From NCBI GenBank assembly GCA_022410635.1, contig JAJVDF010000279.1, forward strand, positions 191,638-255,637: DNA of 64,000 bases, read 5' to 3'. This DNA comes from Tretioscincus oriximinensis (taxonomy: Eukaryota > Chordata > Lepidosauria > Squamata > Gymnophthalmidae). Below, one piece after another: positions 1 to 64,000 of the stretch (position 1 is its first letter; every line of letters begins with the position of its first letter). Both the position numbers and the translations under genes were made by a program. The notes beneath the pieces were generated by a model, which saw only the letters and a program-made list of their open reading frames with translations, ran no database searches and was not told the origin of the DNA.

Positions 1-3000
1 TTTGATGTCTTATCCATATCCCCAGTTTATTTGCACATATTGAACAATGAATGGCTGAAAAATGCAACCTGGAGGTGAAAAGCGAAAGAAGCTAAATACA
101 TTTCTAAGCCAACGATTCGAGAAAAATCAGAGAAACCTATAAACCAATTAAGATTGTGCAAAAACGCTTTATCTTTTTCACCGTCACCTTTGAATTATTG
201 CAGTACTGAAACTTTGTCCCTCTTTTTCATTATAAGTGGATTTACGAGGAACAAATATCTGAAAACAAACCCACTTTTTGACCAATTTTAGATTTGTCAC
301 ATAATGCTATGACCGGATTACTCAAAAACNTGTCCATTTGTCACAGTATACGACGGCACCTTGTACAAAAACGGGACTTTTCAGATCGCTTTGAATCAAT
401 TTTGAGTATCCAGTCTAGTAGTTGCGATAGTATCTCTAAGTCAATTACTTATCCTGTAACCACAGAAAGGTATTTCAAAGCAAAAAAAAGATATTGGTAA
501 GTTCAGTGGAGCATCGGCACGATCAGTTCTCATTTTAGTGCATCTGTACAATTCAAAAGTGTTTGTACCTTTCAAATTTTGTGGGAAGATACCTTCTTTG
601 TGCCCTAAGCTTTATTTGGAAAATACCTTGGAATAAGTATGTCACCTGCGTGCTGAAATAAAGGGCTGAAATTGCTTGGAGGCATTTGTGACGAGGTTTG
701 GAATTCTAGTCAACTACCAGTTCAAAAATAACACGATTCATACATGTTGGTAGCCGTGATAGTCTGGATCACTGTATAAGAAAGGGGTTCTAATGGCATC
801 TTCCCTGTTAACAGAGGAAAAAAGGTTGATAGGATGAAATTTCACCAATTAAGCTTGGCTCACAAGGGCCTTTTTTCCCTCTATTACTCTTGGAGGGGCT
901 ACTGGAACATCACATTTCACATATGAAAAACTTCCATTGTGAAAATACTGTCGCCATGGCTTTCTGGACAGGCTACCTTGGCAAAGCCATTCAAGAACTT
1001 TCTGGCTGCGGGACGTAACGTTACTAGCTTTCCAATAACAAAATCCACTTTTAGGTTAAAAAGGCTTTGGCACGACAGTAAAAAAGCAAACATTTTGAGG
1101 TGCCTGTGCACGCAAACCGTTTTTACCTGTTTCGTATTGCAAGGCAAGTCTGCCTCAAGTTGTGCTCAGTACCACACGGGTAAGAGCAATTTAGAAAGGG
1201 TTTTGAAACGGCATATTTCTCTCTTCATTCGTTTCCTTAGTCGCAAAATAATCTGTGAACTTCCAAAATTTTGATTTTGCACAATTTCAAGCAAAAACTA
1301 AACCGATTCTAAGGAAATCCATGCGCCTGTATACTGTTACTTCTCCTCCCTCTGCTTAAGAATTGGATACCTTGTTTTCACAAGTTCACATTTAGGACTA
1401 GACAATATCCAAATTTGCCTGAAAACTAATTCAAACAGTTGCTTGCATCTGAATATGTAAATTGTTACGTAAGGCCCAGAAGGCTGAGAAGTAAGAAGGT
1501 TTGCACGTTTTGAAAAGTATGTTATCTGGAGTATAATGTAAAAATAGGAATCCAAGAATAGTTTGCCAAGTTAGGAATGAACTGGACTCAGCTACTTCTT
1601 TTTTAGGAAACAAAATGTCCAATACGCACATATAAACCATTGTGACATTCACAGGCTCTAGCCATAGACTGTGAAAAGAAGAAACTGGTTTTTATGATTC
1701 ACTTCCGCATCTCTTGGAAATAATAAAGTTGGCTCAGACTTCCACCTCAAGAAGGTGATCCATGTGGCAAAAATTGAGTTAAAGCTATCAGAGCCAGTGG
1801 CATAGTATGGGTTGCCAGCCAGGGGCATGAGAAGACAGTGNTCAACATCTCCACTCTCCTGACTGCCACCACCACTTGCCATCTTACTGCTCTCCATGAC
1901 CAGCTAGCAAAGGAGGCAGCTAGCTAGCCCAAGCTGCCGCTACCTTCTTACCTTCTACCACTGCCTCCTCTCCTCTCCCTGGGTTCTATGTTGCTGCACC
2001 TGGGGACATTCTATGTAGAATGTTCAAACATTGGGAGATTTTCTCTAAGAGGATGCATGCATTTATGAACTTTTTTTCTTTTGAAATTTTGCCTCCTGGA
2101 GCAATTTCCCCTATGAACCACTGACACAACCCCCAGCATTATCAGACTACCATCTGGAAGTTACAGCCCGCTCAGAATGGACCATAGGCAGCCCAGAACA
2201 GCCTGTACTGTGTATCTCATTACTAATGGAAAATATGTACTTTTAATAGTCTACAAGTTCTTAAAGTGTCTCAAAAGCACCAAGTGGCTCAGAGGTAAAT
2301 TTATGGCAGGACAAAGGTCCCTGCTGTAAGGCATCAGTGGTTTACTAGATAGTTTGCAAGTCACAGACTCAGCTCAGCCCCTTTATGCAGGTATATATGA
2401 GGAGCTGCAAAATAGCTGTCCGAAATATTCCCCTAGATGTTCTGGACAGTCATAATCCTATTACACAGGGATTGAGCGTACTAGAGGTAGACCTAGCAAA
2501 CCTGATCCCAGGTGCATGGTGAATATGCACTCACTTTGCTCTTGGCTACCTCTTTGGAACCTGGGCAGGTAGCTGGGCATCATCCCTGTGCTGGCCAGGG
2601 TATGACTTCAGACCCACAGGAGACGCTTGCCACCAATACCAGCCTTCCACAGGGCAAATGATCACGTGATCTATAGGAGTGTGGCCAACATATCTAAAAT
2701 TACGCTNGGCTGCAAAATGGCATCATACATACATACATACATATAAAATCTCTGGTTTGTATCTTTTTAGCTGAAAACGGCACAAAATTCAAGTTACAAG
2801 TTCAGTTATTTTAACAAACTCTCAAAGATGTACAAGTCTGACAAACAGAACAGTCTAGAAATATTAGCTGAGAGTGGTTGAAAAGATGTTTGTACGGTAG
2901 AACACAGTTTCTCTGGGATATAAAAACGTAGTAAGTACACTGAGTGGAAATCCTGTCTGATATTAAAATTTCACAAGTTTCACTTGGCTACCCGATTCCT

Positions 3001-3725
3001 CAGCATTTGTTTTGTTCTGCCGATTGCTGCACTCATGTAAGCAAATTCTCTTCAAAAGCAAGAAATGCAGCACAATGCAGCTGATGTCCAATACGTTTCT
3101 TCTTCTCAGTTGCTGACCTGTTTTGCTATTGTACTTTACAAACATTTCAGGGACCTTAAAAAGCTACTATCCCTGTTTTACATTAATGGCACTTATTAGG
3201 GAGAAAGAGTTCTGGCGTACATTTGTACAGTGGTTTTAGGAGCCTGTGTATGTGATCACAGACCAACTGTGTAGTAAGTTATAGAGCATAAAAATCAGAC
3301 CAAGTCCTAGATCGGTTTGGTTTCTGATACACTTAGCTGCTTTTTGTAATTCAGGACTGATATGTCCTTTCCCCTTCAACAGGCTGTAACCTACGTAAAA
3401 TCTGATTTTTTCTTGTGACATTTTTCTTAAGTTATAGATGAGCACAATGGTTCTGCGTGACACANGGATTAGCCAACAATTAAAACATTGGCCAGTCAGT
3501 CTCCAATGTTTTCAAGCCAGGCTCTTACTGAAATGCTCTCCTCTCTTCACCTTCTCAATATTGTATACATAATGGTAGCTTGTTTTAATATCTGGAGATT
3601 TAATCTCCATCCAGAAATGAACAGGATTTACATTTTTAAAAGTCTCTTCCCGAACTGAAAAGATGGTAACTGTGATGAGTGCGTAAAACCAAAGCTCAGC
3701 CATTTAGAGGCGCTCCAGGAGAAAC
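1..3725 (-). other. BMP2K: BMP2K 3' UTR and downstream flank
   Basis: This stretch follows the BMP2K stop codon on the minus strand. I see no credible coding frame; the open frames here are short, overlap on both strands and match no family I know. It should hold the 3' UTR, but its end cannot be fixed by eye. AATAAA hexamers in the minus orientation occur at 616-611 and 31-26, and either could be a polyadenylation signal. A short CATA repeat lies at about 2724-2744. I recognise no interspersed repeat here with confidence. Confidence 0.5.
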
Positions 3726-55848
<52,123 letters not shown>

Positions 55849-56273
55849 GGCGGCCAAGAGGCGCCTGGGGCGGGCTGGGGAGGACGGGGCGGCGGAGGAG
55901 GAATGTTCGAAGGAGGGTCAGGCGGCAGCACCCGACCACCGCCGCCCCCGCCGCCGCCGCCGCCGGGGCTGAGGGGACCAAATGGGCAGAGGCGCTTCCT
56001 CCGCCGCCTCCCACTGACCCAGCCACCAGACGGCGCCCGCCCGCCCGCCCGCCCGCCCGGCCCCGCACTAGGGAGCCCAAGGCCGCCGCCGCCGCCGCCG
56101 CTAGCGGGGGAAGAACCGCGCTCCCCCGTCACGACGAGCCGCCGCCGCCACGACTCTGCCTCGCATTCCAGGCGGGCCGCCGAGGGGAGAGAGGGAGAAG
56201 CCGCGCCTCAGACGCCCCCGCGGCACGGCTCTGGGGCCGCCCCTCACGGACGCAACAAGCGACCCGCACCCCG

Positions 56274-56298
56274 ACGGACTGACTGACTGACTGACTGA
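56274..56298. repeat. GACT tandem repeat
   Basis: About six GACT units within the CpG island. Confidence 0.9.
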
Positions 56299-57524
56299 GA
56301 GGTGAGGTGGGTAACGGGAGTGCGAAGGGAGAAGACCCCGCCCCCCCCCCCGCCTCTCAGGAAAAAGGAGAACCGGGCTGGGCGGCTGGGGCGGCGGCGG
56401 CGGACTGGGCAGGCGCACAAGCCACACCGCCCTCCCTTTCCCATCCAGGTTCTTTCCCTTTGCCCTCCCGTCGGCTCTCGCCTCAGTTCTGCCGAGGCGC
56501 AGGCGCGCGCCGAGGGAGTGCCTGGGCAGCACCGTTCGCGCACAGCACACGCCCAGCGGGCCACGCGCATGCGCGACGGGGACATCTTCTGTTCAGATAC
56601 TCTTTCAGCTCGTCGTTTTACGAAGGTAGGGGTGGGAGGAAGCTCTCGACAACTTTCACCCTCGCTTTCTCTATATCCGGCTCTCGGTCGCTCCCCCTTC
56701 CCTCCGCCCCCTCCTCGTCTCAGCTGCTGCCGGAAGTGACGTTGCCTTTCCCTGACCCTGCCCTCCAGCATGACATGAGCGGCGCACGTGCTAGTTGTGC
56801 GGGCGGGGGGCGGGGGGCGGGGGGCGGGGGGGTAGCGAGGGAGGGCAGCATATGCGGACCGGTGGGAGGACTTCCTTCTCATTCATCGTCTGCCGCAAGC
56901 AAGAGGGAGGGTGAAAGTCTGGGGCGTTGGCCTTTCCTTCGGCTAGGTCGGCTGCTGGGGGTAAACTGCTGCTCGTGGTGCAAAATGCAGCAGCAGCAGC
57001 CAGATCCGCACTAGCGGCCGGAACTAGACTATTGGGGTCCCCTGGACAGATAAACGAAGCCCCCCCCCCCTACCACTGGATTTCCTTGAGCTCATTGGCA
57101 CCATGTGTCTGGGCCTCTGAACTAATTGATGTGCCGCTCGCCAACCAGCAGTTCCAATGATTACTGATTACTTCTTGTTGGCGCATTAATTTGTGTGTCA
57201 AGAGACTCAAGCGCACTGCACTGAAGGGCTTGAAAACAAGGTGAGGAACCAAAGGGAGGCCCCCGGCTTACCAAGTGGGGCCCCTAACTGCCAAACCTTT
57301 GGGGTCCCGGTTGACTTATAGGTAGTTACGCCCCTGGCTAGACTACCAACTGTCTGAAAATGAATAGCGTCCTGGTTGTGAAAGAACTGCACTAGAACTT
57401 AAGAGGAGCCCTGCAGAATGGGGCCAGAGCCCATCACCAATTGCACCTGGGCAGCCTGGAACAGAAGGAGGCAACATTTTCAACTATCCCAGATGCCCTG
57501 CAAATTGTATTTCAAGAATACTCC

Positions 57525-58659
57525 CATCTACGCTCCAGAGGTCTGGGCCTGAGGAATCTCACGCCTTTTGAGTTTCTTCTTGACACTCAACCTTTAATTA
57601 CAAAAGGGCTCTCTGCCAGACTATATGCCCTCCTATTGAATGTTTCCCCAGTCTCTTCCAATTTTAAAAGTTTTTGGACAAAAGAATGTGGCATCGATCT
57701 TGATGAAACGGATTGGCAGCGAGTGTTCCAAACTTTATTTAGGGCTCATATTTCCCAAGCTGATAGGGACCTTTCACTCAAAGTGGTATATAAATGGTAT
57801 GTCACNCCCATACATCTGCATATATGTGACCATAGTCGTAGCCTAGGTGCTGGAGTGGCTGTGGTGCACTCGGTAGCTATTTACATTTGTGGTGGTCCTG
57901 TCCCTTAGCCTCCTTTTGGACTATTGTACAGTCTACGATTGAGAAAGTGTTCAACCGCAACCTTGTTCTAACTCCACCACTGGTATTCCTTTTTTACCAT
58001 AAAAATCTCTCCCTTCCTGTGAAACAACGTAATTTACTGTTTACATTAATCACCGCAGCGAAGTTCGAGATTGCGAGAAATTGGAAATACCCTCGTCAAC
58101 TCTCCTTGAACAACTGGATAAACAGACTCTGGATTTCAGCATTGATGGAACTGGTACATGCCCAAAAACAATGCCTTTCTGGGAACCCGGACTACCAGCC
58201 TTTTATAGATAAATGGTCCCCATTGCTAACCGCTGCTGCCACCGACCCTTCTCTACTGCATGGTATTGACCCGCTTAAGCTGATCCTACGTCAGAAAATG
58301 TTTCAGGGTCCCCCTTTCTCTCTGATATTGCTGCCACAAACCACAGGTCCCCCATCTTCTTCTTCTCATGTGTCACATTCTTCTCCAGTTAACAAACTGT
58401 ATAATTAGTCTCTTCCTTGTTCTCGTTATTATGGTTCAAAGTTTTTATTCACTGTTGCTATTGTTATTCTCTTCGTTGTTCGTTCTCTGGGTGCCTTTAC
58501 ATGTGTTTACATGTGTTTACATGTGTTCATATTTACATACTTATAAGTTCACACATTTTCATATCTGTTATTTATGATGAAATAATTGTATGACTCAGTT
58601 TTCCTTTTAATAAAGCTTTATTATTAAAAAAAAAAAAAAGACACCAAAGGAAAAAAAAA
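57525..58659 (+). mobile_element. L1-type LINE insertion with poly(A) tail and target duplication
   Basis: 5'-truncated, about 1.1 kb, plus orientation. Its frames encode an L1 ORF2 C-terminal type region: SARLYALLLNVSPVSSNFKS, DRDLSLKVVYKWYV, MWWSCPLASFWTIVQSTIEK, ARNWKYPRQLSLNNWINRLW. AATAAA is at 58609-58614, followed by A-rich tail broken by GACACCAAAGG. AAGAATACTCC flanks both ends (57514-57524 and 58660-58670). Confidence 0.85.
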
Positions 58660-58723
58660 AAGAATACTCCATCTCGGAGGCAGCACCAAGACATCCATCC
58701 TAGTAGCTGTTTATACCCGTAGG

Positions 58724-58873
58724 CCCTGTCCCCACTGAGCCTTATTCTGGGCTACATCTTGCAATAGGAGCCTGCCATCTACATTCGGGGCCTGCCATAC
58801 CCTACACTGACACGTGGGTGGCCAAGCTCTGTTCCAAAATACAAGCCAGACTAAGGCTCAGTGGGGACAGGGG
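58724..58873. mobile_element. 150-bp TIR element (MITE)
   Basis: The ends CCCTGTCCCCACTGAGCCTT and AAGGCTCAGTGGGGACAGGG are exact reverse complements, and the match extends one base further. No ORF. The insertion splits the LINE text 'tataccc...tgtccatgaac'. A target duplication is not clear. A diverged relative is at 7673. Confidence 0.88.
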
Positions 58874-58979
58874 TGTCCATGAACTTGCCTAATCCTCTCT
58901 TAAAGCTATCNAGGCTCTTGGTTAGCACTATCTCTTCTGGAAGTAAATTCCAAAAGCTGATGACCCTCTGGGGATGCTT

Positions 58980-59410
58980 TTGGATTCATCTCTATCACTT
59001 GANGCTCAGGTGGCAGCAACAGGTGCCTTCTTCCATCTCCAGTTGGTTTACCATCTTCAGCCATTCCTGGATAGCATGGCCACAGTGATCCACGCTCTGG
59101 TGGCCTCCAGACTTGACTACCGTAATGCACTCTATGTCGGGCTACAGTCTGACTGCTGACGGGAGTCTTCCAACACTCTGGAATAGCCTCCCTATAGAGG
59201 TCTGCCAGGCTTTCAACATCTGGTAAAACACATTCTCTTTTGCCGAGACTTTTGACTCTTAGCTCCCTNTGCATTTGTTCTTCCAGGCAGGAAGTTACGA
59301 GGGTATGACTTTTATTTATTTATATTTTTTTAAGCTAATGTGTTTTATGTTTTTAATTTCTGTAACCTGCCCTGGCATCTTTGGTGAAGGACGGGATATA
59401 AAATTGACAG
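58980..59410 (+). mobile_element. LINE fragment (L2-like ORF2 end)
   Basis: The plus strand holds LLDSSLSL, HALVASRLDYRNALYVGLQS and then a degraded 3' part with gtaacctgccctggcatctt and gaaggacgggatataaaatt. SRLDYxNALYxGL is typical of L2-type elements. Confidence 0.65.
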
Positions 59411-59414
59411 CTGT

Positions 59415-59560
59415 TGTGAAGCTGCTGGGCACCAAGCTTTTTATCATCATGAAAAAAATGGCATAGAAAAGCAGGCAGAAATGCAACTTAAAACCATAAA
59501 ACAAGAAACAAAATCTAACTAGCTGGCAGTTTGCTACTGTTTGCGTCTGGCAATTGCTTG
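59415..59560 (+). repeat. Dispersed repeat, copy 2 (pair with 53820)
   Basis: gctgctgggcaccaagcttt, atcatgaaaaaaatggcata and gaaaagcaggcagaaatgca match the first copy. The copy is 5.6 kb away in the same orientation and is probably part of a longer family. Confidence 0.6.
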
Positions 59561-60140
59561 GAGTCCTTTTTTATGTCAGTTCTGTCTGAATAAGGCATAC
59601 CTGAGTAGATGATTATTAGTCTACACAACAGTCTTTATGTGAAAATATAGGAAACTTCAGGNTGTTCAAAATGTCTTCCCAAGAATGCTTGTAAAGGCAT
59701 GTTTACAGTTGAAGCTTTTGAAAAGATCCGTTCTGGCCTGTATGAAGGTGGAGCGAGATGAGGGGAAATGCCAGAATGGATCAGAACAAGGACAAGAAAA
59801 GGTAGTTGGCACAAAGCCTACCCACTCTCAGTCTTTAACCCTTGAGGGATTACATACCTGAACAGAAAGGTTTTCTATTCCTATATTACACCCACCCTGC
59901 ACTAGTTACATAATATTGGTTGCTTGACAAGTTCAGATTAGAGCACAAGCTTGAAGAATCTCTTGTACCCATTAGTGCCTGGCTCAGGTTTCTTCCCCCC
60001 GTGTTATCATTTAGTCAAGTCCATGGCACTGTTTACTGGCACTCAAAGAAGGGCCCACTGTGGATACCTATGACAATTGTTGACACTCTAAAATCACAAA
60101 ATGAGGGCCTTCTCATAGTTCTCTTATGCCTTGTGCTTAG

Positions 60141-60215
60141 AGTGGATGTCTCCCGGTTCGAATCCACCCACCTCCATGAAGCCAGCTGGGTGACTTTGGG
60201 CTAGTCACAGTTCCG
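60141..60215 (+). mobile_element. tRNA-derived SINE, family B, fragment
   Basis: gatgtctcccggttcgaatc (B box) and gaagccagctgggtgacttt. The 5' and 3' ends are missing. Confidence 0.75.
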
Positions 60216-61270
60216 ATTCCGCTTTTCTTGCCATTATGCTTTTTGCATTGGGAATGCAGCCAATATGATTAACAAACCTATCAGACAGGGAATTTTCTCC
60301 CATGTAGATTATAAAGTACTGGCTATTAAAATAATACAATCATGAAACTAAAAATTGTAATTAATGTTGTTACCGTGTGAATTTTAGCATTCATGAAAAT
60401 TCAATAATCAAGCAGCTTTTTTCATTGCAAGCATTTTTGTTTTTCTTCTTTGTTCTTTTCTTCCTTTAGCTTTCTCAAAAGTGCAAAAAAATTCTTAACA
60501 ATCCAGTCGAGTATTTTTCTGACTTCCTTACATGCATTCAAATCGTAGTTTGTTGCTTTAGAGTTTTTTGACCTACAAGACTTAGCTTGTTTCCAACTTT
60601 GTGGAAAATGCTAAATACCCAGAGAAGTAGACAAATATTTTGAGTTTAGAACTTTANACTTGTCTGAATTTTATGAACAGGCTTTCTTCAGTGGAGAGTT
60701 TACAGCTACCATATTTATGGATTTTGCCCCCCCCCCATTCTGTACAAATGCAATTGTACATAATTTTGCTAATTCACTCACAACTCCATTGCATTCAACT
60801 GAGCACACATTATTTTACATGCCATGTATTTATGTATCCNTGGAAAATAAGAAGGAAATATCTCTATGTATAGCAATCCTACACCAACAGAAATTACTGG
60901 AAAGAAATAGGGATTAAAGAGCCATACCTTTTGTCTAATGCTAAGACTGGAGCAACAGTCACACCTTTAGACCATTTTCAGTTTATACTCAGTCCCAAAN
61001 AATGGGGGGACTAAACGATATTCTTTGGGATTGGATATGGACTGAAGACTTTCTGTACTTAATTTCAAAAAAAGATATATTGCAAATTCATGTTACTTAA
61101 GTAATTGTTGCTTAAGGAAAATTGACGTTTATGGAAATCGTGGACCAGTCAACTAGTTTAAGGGTGGATTCACACAGTCTTAGGTAGTCTGGTAGAAAAA
61201 TAGATTATGGTACCCTGAATCAATTTAAGCAAGCCAACCTAAATTGGGATGGATTACTCTTGATGTAATC

Positions 61271-61462
61271 TAGGCTGACCAGATGACCCCTTTTTTGGGG
61301 GGGGGTTGAAAACCCATTTTTGGGATGCCTCCTGGTTTTTTCTGAAGAAAAAAAATAAAAAAATCTTTTTTTTAATACATTTTTCTCAGAAAAAACTGGG
61401 ATGCACCCCAAAACCAGGTTTTCAAACCCACCCACCCCAAAAGGGGTCATCTGGTCAGCCTA
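61271..61462. mobile_element. Palindromic MITE
   Basis: TAGGCTGACCAGATGACCCC on the left is the exact reverse complement of GGGGTCATCTGGTCAGCCTA on the right. Inside, CATTTTTGGGATGC pairs roughly with GATGCACCCCAAAA, and CTGGTTTTTTCTGA with CAGAAAAAACTG. About 190 bp, A/T-rich centre, no ORF. Confidence 0.85.
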
Positions 61463-61907
61463 CATTGGACCAGCTTGTTTTGTACTAGACTTTGCATAGG
61501 TTGAAAAACTTGCACCAACTTTAGAACCATTGGAACAAGCTTCTAAATACTCCAAACACTAGGAACAAATGTTTTTGGCCTTTGGATATTCTAGGGGGCA
61601 TTTTTTGGTCCCCACAGAGGCATGTGTGCACATAATATCATTGCACATTCACAGAGAATGAATGGGCAACATGTATGCATGTGATCATGTGCCACAGCCT
61701 CATTTTCAGAGGTTATAAATGTTCATGTTTTGGCATATAAATGCCCCATACCACTGAGGCTTCTTGTGAGTCATGTAAAAGTGCCAAGGAATGTTAGAGG
61801 TGTCAGACAAAGTATCTGACCGGCTCATGGTTCCAAAATGCAGTTCATACTTTGACGTACTGCAGTTGAGCATATCTCTACAAGAGGTGCTGTCTATTGC
61901 AAAAGAT

Positions 61908-62015
61908 AAGACTCCANTTTTCTTCAAAATCACATTATACCTCAAGTATCCTGATTGACTCCAGATAACACTCCAATTTTTTTCAAAATCACATTATATC
62001 TCAAGTATCCTGATG
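61908..62015. repeat. Two-copy tandem repeat, 59-bp period
   Basis: ctccanttttcttcaaaatc at 61912 and ctccaatttttttcaaaatc at 61971 begin two copies that share cacattata and ctcaagtatcctgat. Confidence 0.8.
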
Positions 62016-62918
62016 ACCCTGATTTATATGTGGAGAATAGAAAACAGCACCCAGTTTCATTTAGATAGTGTACACACAACAAGAACCTCCCTATTTTTTT
62101 ATGTGATGTTCTGTCATCTTCTCAGCCCATCCATACATCTTAATGGAAGTTTTGCTAGGCTCTACCATGCATCCAGAAAACATCTCAGCATCCAGGAATC
62201 TCAGGGAACTTCCATGCAAGGTTCTTCCACCTGGTTGGTAGGATCATCATGAGGCCTCCGCCACACAAGACAGTGGAGCTTTTGCTGTCCTTCCAGGATC
62301 CACTTAAGAAAAAGCTCCTTTTTAATGAAATAACGGATTATTGCTGTTTTCCAATATGAGCCTGAAATGGCTGCTCCTTCCATGGGAGGCTGCCAGCAGC
62401 CCTGGTGTGTGGGGCACCATTGTGGGACTTCCAACACCGTAAGAAGACTGCAGAATTGCAGTTGGCTGACATGCACTGTATCGGCTTGCTCATCTCTCCA
62501 GCCTTCCTCTTGTCAGCTTGCCACAGATTTGGGAGGTAATTATGAATGGAGGGGCGATTGGGTTATTTGGGATTTAAACCCCATTAGTCCAGAGGGACCT
62601 CCTATTCCAGATCTTTTTCGGCTGCTTAGCAAAATTCCTGTGTCCTCCATTGTACAGCTCCCTGCATCCCTGCTGTCTGTTGTGCTCTCGTAAGGAGACG
62701 AGCAGTACGAGAAGATACCATCCAGTAGTACTGCAGGATTGCAGTTTAACCTCCTTGCATCATCTTGTCAGCCTCGCACCAGCTCCACACGGATCCAAAT
62801 AAAAGTATGTCCCCTCCTTTTCCCAGCAAAACGCATAATCACTTTTAGATTGCGGATTTCACTAGATTTCCCCCTCTGCTTAAGTGTCTGTAGCTCTTTT
62901 CTGCANCAGAATTATGAT

Positions 62919-63039
62919 GGATTATACTCCAGAATATGAACCTTCTGTCCACATGATATTAAAGATTAGTATAATCCAGGGGGCAGTTGAAGTCTACTCT
63001 ACCATGCAGATAGCAAGATAGTACTCTGGAATATAATCC
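62919..63039. mobile_element. Possible small TIR element
   Basis: GGATTATACTCCAGAATA near the start and TACTCTGGAATATAATCC at the end form an imperfect inverted repeat. The interior is 85 bp. The low length makes this uncertain. Confidence 0.45.
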
Positions 63040-63595
63040 AGCATACGACCTGGTGCATAAAGACCCTATAATATTTAAGGAGGAGGGGATCCATTAAACT
63101 TGTAGTTTATTGGAATGTTACAGAGTTGGGTCAGTTTCCAGGTAAGCATCCTAATTTCACAAGGTCTCTGGGTCCTCTTTTATGTGAAGCACTTAGTAAA
63201 ACAATGGAGGTTGGGTTTCTGCCTGTGTGACAACCTTTAATGATGTTATTCTCTGCATGCCAATTACAAGGCAGACACTTTAATAAAAGAAAGGATCCTC
63301 TCAATAAATTAGTTTGACTGATGGGCTACAAAGGATATACAGTGCTGTGTTTACTATTTATTCTCTAAAAGAAAAACTAGTGCAGATTGGCGTGAAGGGA
63401 AAAGGTTAATCCTAGCTCTCAAAGGATGCAAACACTTGGCAACAACAATTCTGTGGGGATCCCCCTTATTGCTTCAAGAGCATCATTGTGGCGCTAGATT
63501 TTGGAACAATATTACCTAAACAGATAGCTACTTCCCATATATTTCTTCATAATCTATAAATAGTGAGATTGTCATACTAAAGCTAATAAAGCTGG

Positions 63596-63652
63596 ATAGG
63601 TAGGTAGATGCCAATAGAGACAGACAAATAGATAGATACCGATAGATACCGG

Positions 63653-63702
<50 letters not shown>

Positions 63703-63790
63703 CCGATAAATAGAAACTGATAGATAGATAGGCGGATAGATACCGATAAATACTGGTAAGATATCGATAGATACTGATAGACAGACAAAG
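63596..63790. repeat. GATA-type microsatellite
   Basis: Units gata, interrupted by cgat and ccgatagata variants. Open frames across it on the minus strand (Tyr-Leu-Ser-Ile runs) are simple-repeat artefacts. Confidence 0.95.
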
Positions 63791-63899
63791 CCTTTAAAAG
63801 ACCGAAGTCTGACAAGTATTTTTAATCCAATTTCTGTCCTGAACAACTGATGTAAATTAAAAATATGTTGTCTGACTCTGGTGTATGTTTCTTCCAGTG

Positions 63900-64000
<101 letters not shown>

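Larger units (their letters stand above)
57394..58985 (-). mobile_element. LINE 3' end interrupted by two later insertions
   Basis: Left part at 57394-57524 (cttaagaggagccctgcaga, ccaattgcacctgggcagcc), then an L1-type insertion, then 58671-58723, then a TIR element, then 58874 to about 58985 (tgtccatgaacttgcctaat). The order matches the uninterrupted copy at 9246-9560. Confidence 0.85.
56860..63595. other. Upstream flank of BMP2K
   Basis: Apart from the repeats listed I see no gene here. 56860-57390 is a mixed-composition stretch next to the promoter. 59570-60130, 60220-61260, 61470-61900 and 62020-62910 contain only short, unconvincing open frames. No neighbouring gene's coding exon was recognised. 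Confidence 0.6.

Noticed and set aside
55855..55857. An upstream in-frame start for BMP2K (MAAMKKF)
   Set aside because: That codon is TTG. The ATG at 55848 has a strong Kozak context and matches mammalian BMP2K.
56244..57014. Long frames on both strands upstream of exon 1
   Set aside because: Same GC bias and low complexity. No domain, no plausible splice partners.
63528..63846. Tyr/Leu/Ser/Ile repeat proteins on the minus strand
   Set aside because: Translation of the GATA microsatellite.

Overview
The window is ordinary nuclear DNA of a vertebrate, most likely a squamate reptile. It carries one protein-coding gene, BMP2K (BMP-2-inducible kinase, BIKE), on the minus strand, and the whole coding sequence lies inside the window. 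Placement with squamates rests on the repeats: CR1-type LINE 3' ends, tRNA-derived SINEs, and many Tc1 and hAT remnants. Species cannot be read from this sequence. Single ambiguous bases (n) are scattered throughout.

I located 16 coding exons by eye, from the start codon at 55848 down to the stop codon at 3728-3726. They add up to 3,420 nt (1,139 residues plus stop) with consistent splice phases at every junction. The 5' end lies in a strong CpG island (about 55640-56850) with NRF1-, ETS/CRE-, E-box- and GC-box-like motifs. Exons 2-8 (37515-27109) encode the Ser/Thr kinase domain. Exons 9-12 encode a linker and Gln/His-rich tracts. Exons 13-16 encode the NPF/DPF-rich endocytic tail. Thirteen introns are GT-AG; introns 13 and 15 use GC donors (AG|GCAAGT). 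Reading through the exon 14 donor gives a short alternative C-terminus ending in a stop at 16071, which matches the known short mammalian isoform as I remember it.

Layout: 1-3725 is BMP2K 3' UTR and downstream sequence. 3726-55848 is the gene, with a long intron 1 (37516-55643). 55640-56850 is the CpG-island promoter. 56850-64000 is upstream flank full of nested transposons, ending in GATA and ATT microsatellites.

Most non-exonic sequence that I can name is repeats. It includes two CR1-superfamily LINE groups, an L1-type insertion with target-site duplications and a poly(A) tail, a decayed Tc1 transposase, hAT-type and pogo/Tigger-like non-autonomous elements, several long foldback hairpins, and at least two tRNA-derived SINE families. 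I found no operon, CRISPR array, viral genome or new multi-gene system. The points most worth checking are the two GC-AG introns, the conserved short isoform, a LINE that reaches within about 30 bp of the exon 1 donor, the nested transposon stack at 57.4-59.0 kb, and two unexplained insertions in introns 1 and 4.
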